From the NCBI GenBank assembly GCA_041390105.1, contig JAWKQO010000004.1:62001-126000 (forward strand): a stretch of DNA of 64,000 bases, written 5' to 3'. The position numbers were made by a program, and so were the translations under genes. This document shows, piece by piece, positions 63,739 to 64,000 of the stretch (its first letter is position 1; the number at the start of each line of letters is the position of its first letter). The notes beneath the pieces are model-generated. The model was not told the DNA's origin. It saw only the letters and a list, made by a program, of their open reading frames with translations, and ran no database searches. The stretch comes from Gemmatimonadota bacterium. GTDB lineage: Bacteria; Gemmatimonadota; Gemmatimonadetes; Longimicrobiales; Gaopeijiaceae.

Positions 63739-63935
63739 GACAGCCTCCTGAGGCAGGCAGGGCACCGGATGGGTCCGCGCCTCGCGGACCGCCGGATTCA
63801 GCGTGCCGCAATCTCCGGCCGAGCCTGCCCCGCGGGCAAGCGCCCAGCCGGGAGTGACGGGACGCTTGCCAGTCTGCACGCCGAGCCCGAGCATGCGTCC
63901 ACCGCGCCCGCCCCGGCTTCCCGGAGAGATCCGCC

Positions 63936-64000
63936 ATGTGGATGAGGTCCTGCCCAACGCGTTGCGCCCTCGTGTCGGCCGTCGTCTCGTTGGCGGCCGC
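63936..64000 (+). CDS. Start of a secreted protein gene (runs off the right edge)
   Basis: An ATG at 63936 with GGAGAG seven bases upstream opens a frame to the window end (21 residues). The product starts MWMRSCPTRCALVSAVVSLAA, shown here only as a basic stretch plus a hydrophobic core, which is a typical signal peptide. It is divergent from the S9-like gene. Nothing more can be said. Confidence 0.55.
   Translation, partial: MWMRSCPTRCALVSAVVSLAA

Overview
The window is GC-rich DNA with dense, mostly intact bacterial genes. It suggests a member of the Gemmatimonadota or a close relative of the Bacteroidota-like lineages. The reasons are a SprA-type giant outer-membrane protein, two DUF5916 barrel proteins, three secreted S9 peptidases, a TonB-dependent receptor, LptF/LptG and many GTG starts. 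The taxon is inferred from gene content, not proven. I saw no rRNA, tRNA, insertion sequence, prophage or CRISPR array, so this looks like core chromosome.

Left part (1-20 kb). On the minus strand, a PilS-like kinase, a PilR/NtrC-like sigma54 activator, a polyprenyl-phosphate sugar synthase-like GT2 and the start of a TMTC-like membrane glycosyltransferase form a tightly coupled string (overlaps of 1-4 bases or abutting ends). Upstream of them lie a flavin reductase-like gene and a secreted DUF5715-like/LysM protein. Then come a HerA-like ATPase, Mn-type superoxide dismutase, DNA polymerase IV, an HD-GYP phosphodiesterase, a DUF4399 lipoprotein overlapping an AGCS amino-acid/sodium symporter, and a surface protein made of exact 16-residue repeats. 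A 709-base noncoding stretch (15126-15834) holds two related palindromic elements in opposite orientation. Type IV pilus motor genes pilB-pilT-pilC follow on the minus strand. A sigma54-like promoter lies ahead of pilB and a ComEA-like gene ahead of that.

Middle (20-44 kb). The 5.7-kb SprA-like gene is divergent from lptF-lptG. A DapF-like protein with serine at both catalytic cysteine positions and a DUF5916 protein come next. A SAM-II riboswitch (about 33207-33263) precedes metH, which overlaps a fused homocysteine methyltransferase/methylene-THF reductase gene. After a small membrane protein and a cytochrome c lipoprotein, the minus strand carries an S9 peptidase, aminopeptidase P, a second methylene-THF reductase-like gene and formate-THF ligase. 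The window is therefore rich in one-carbon and methionine enzymes.

Right part (46-64 kb). These are cell-surface and secreted functions: a carboxypeptidase-regulatory-domain protein, a TonB-dependent receptor probably starting at CTG, a second DUF5916 protein, DUF72 plus a small secreted protein, a membrane sulfatase-like protein coupled to a polytopic membrane protein, and two converging S9 peptidases separated by a perfect hairpin terminator. The first bases of another secreted protein gene end the window.
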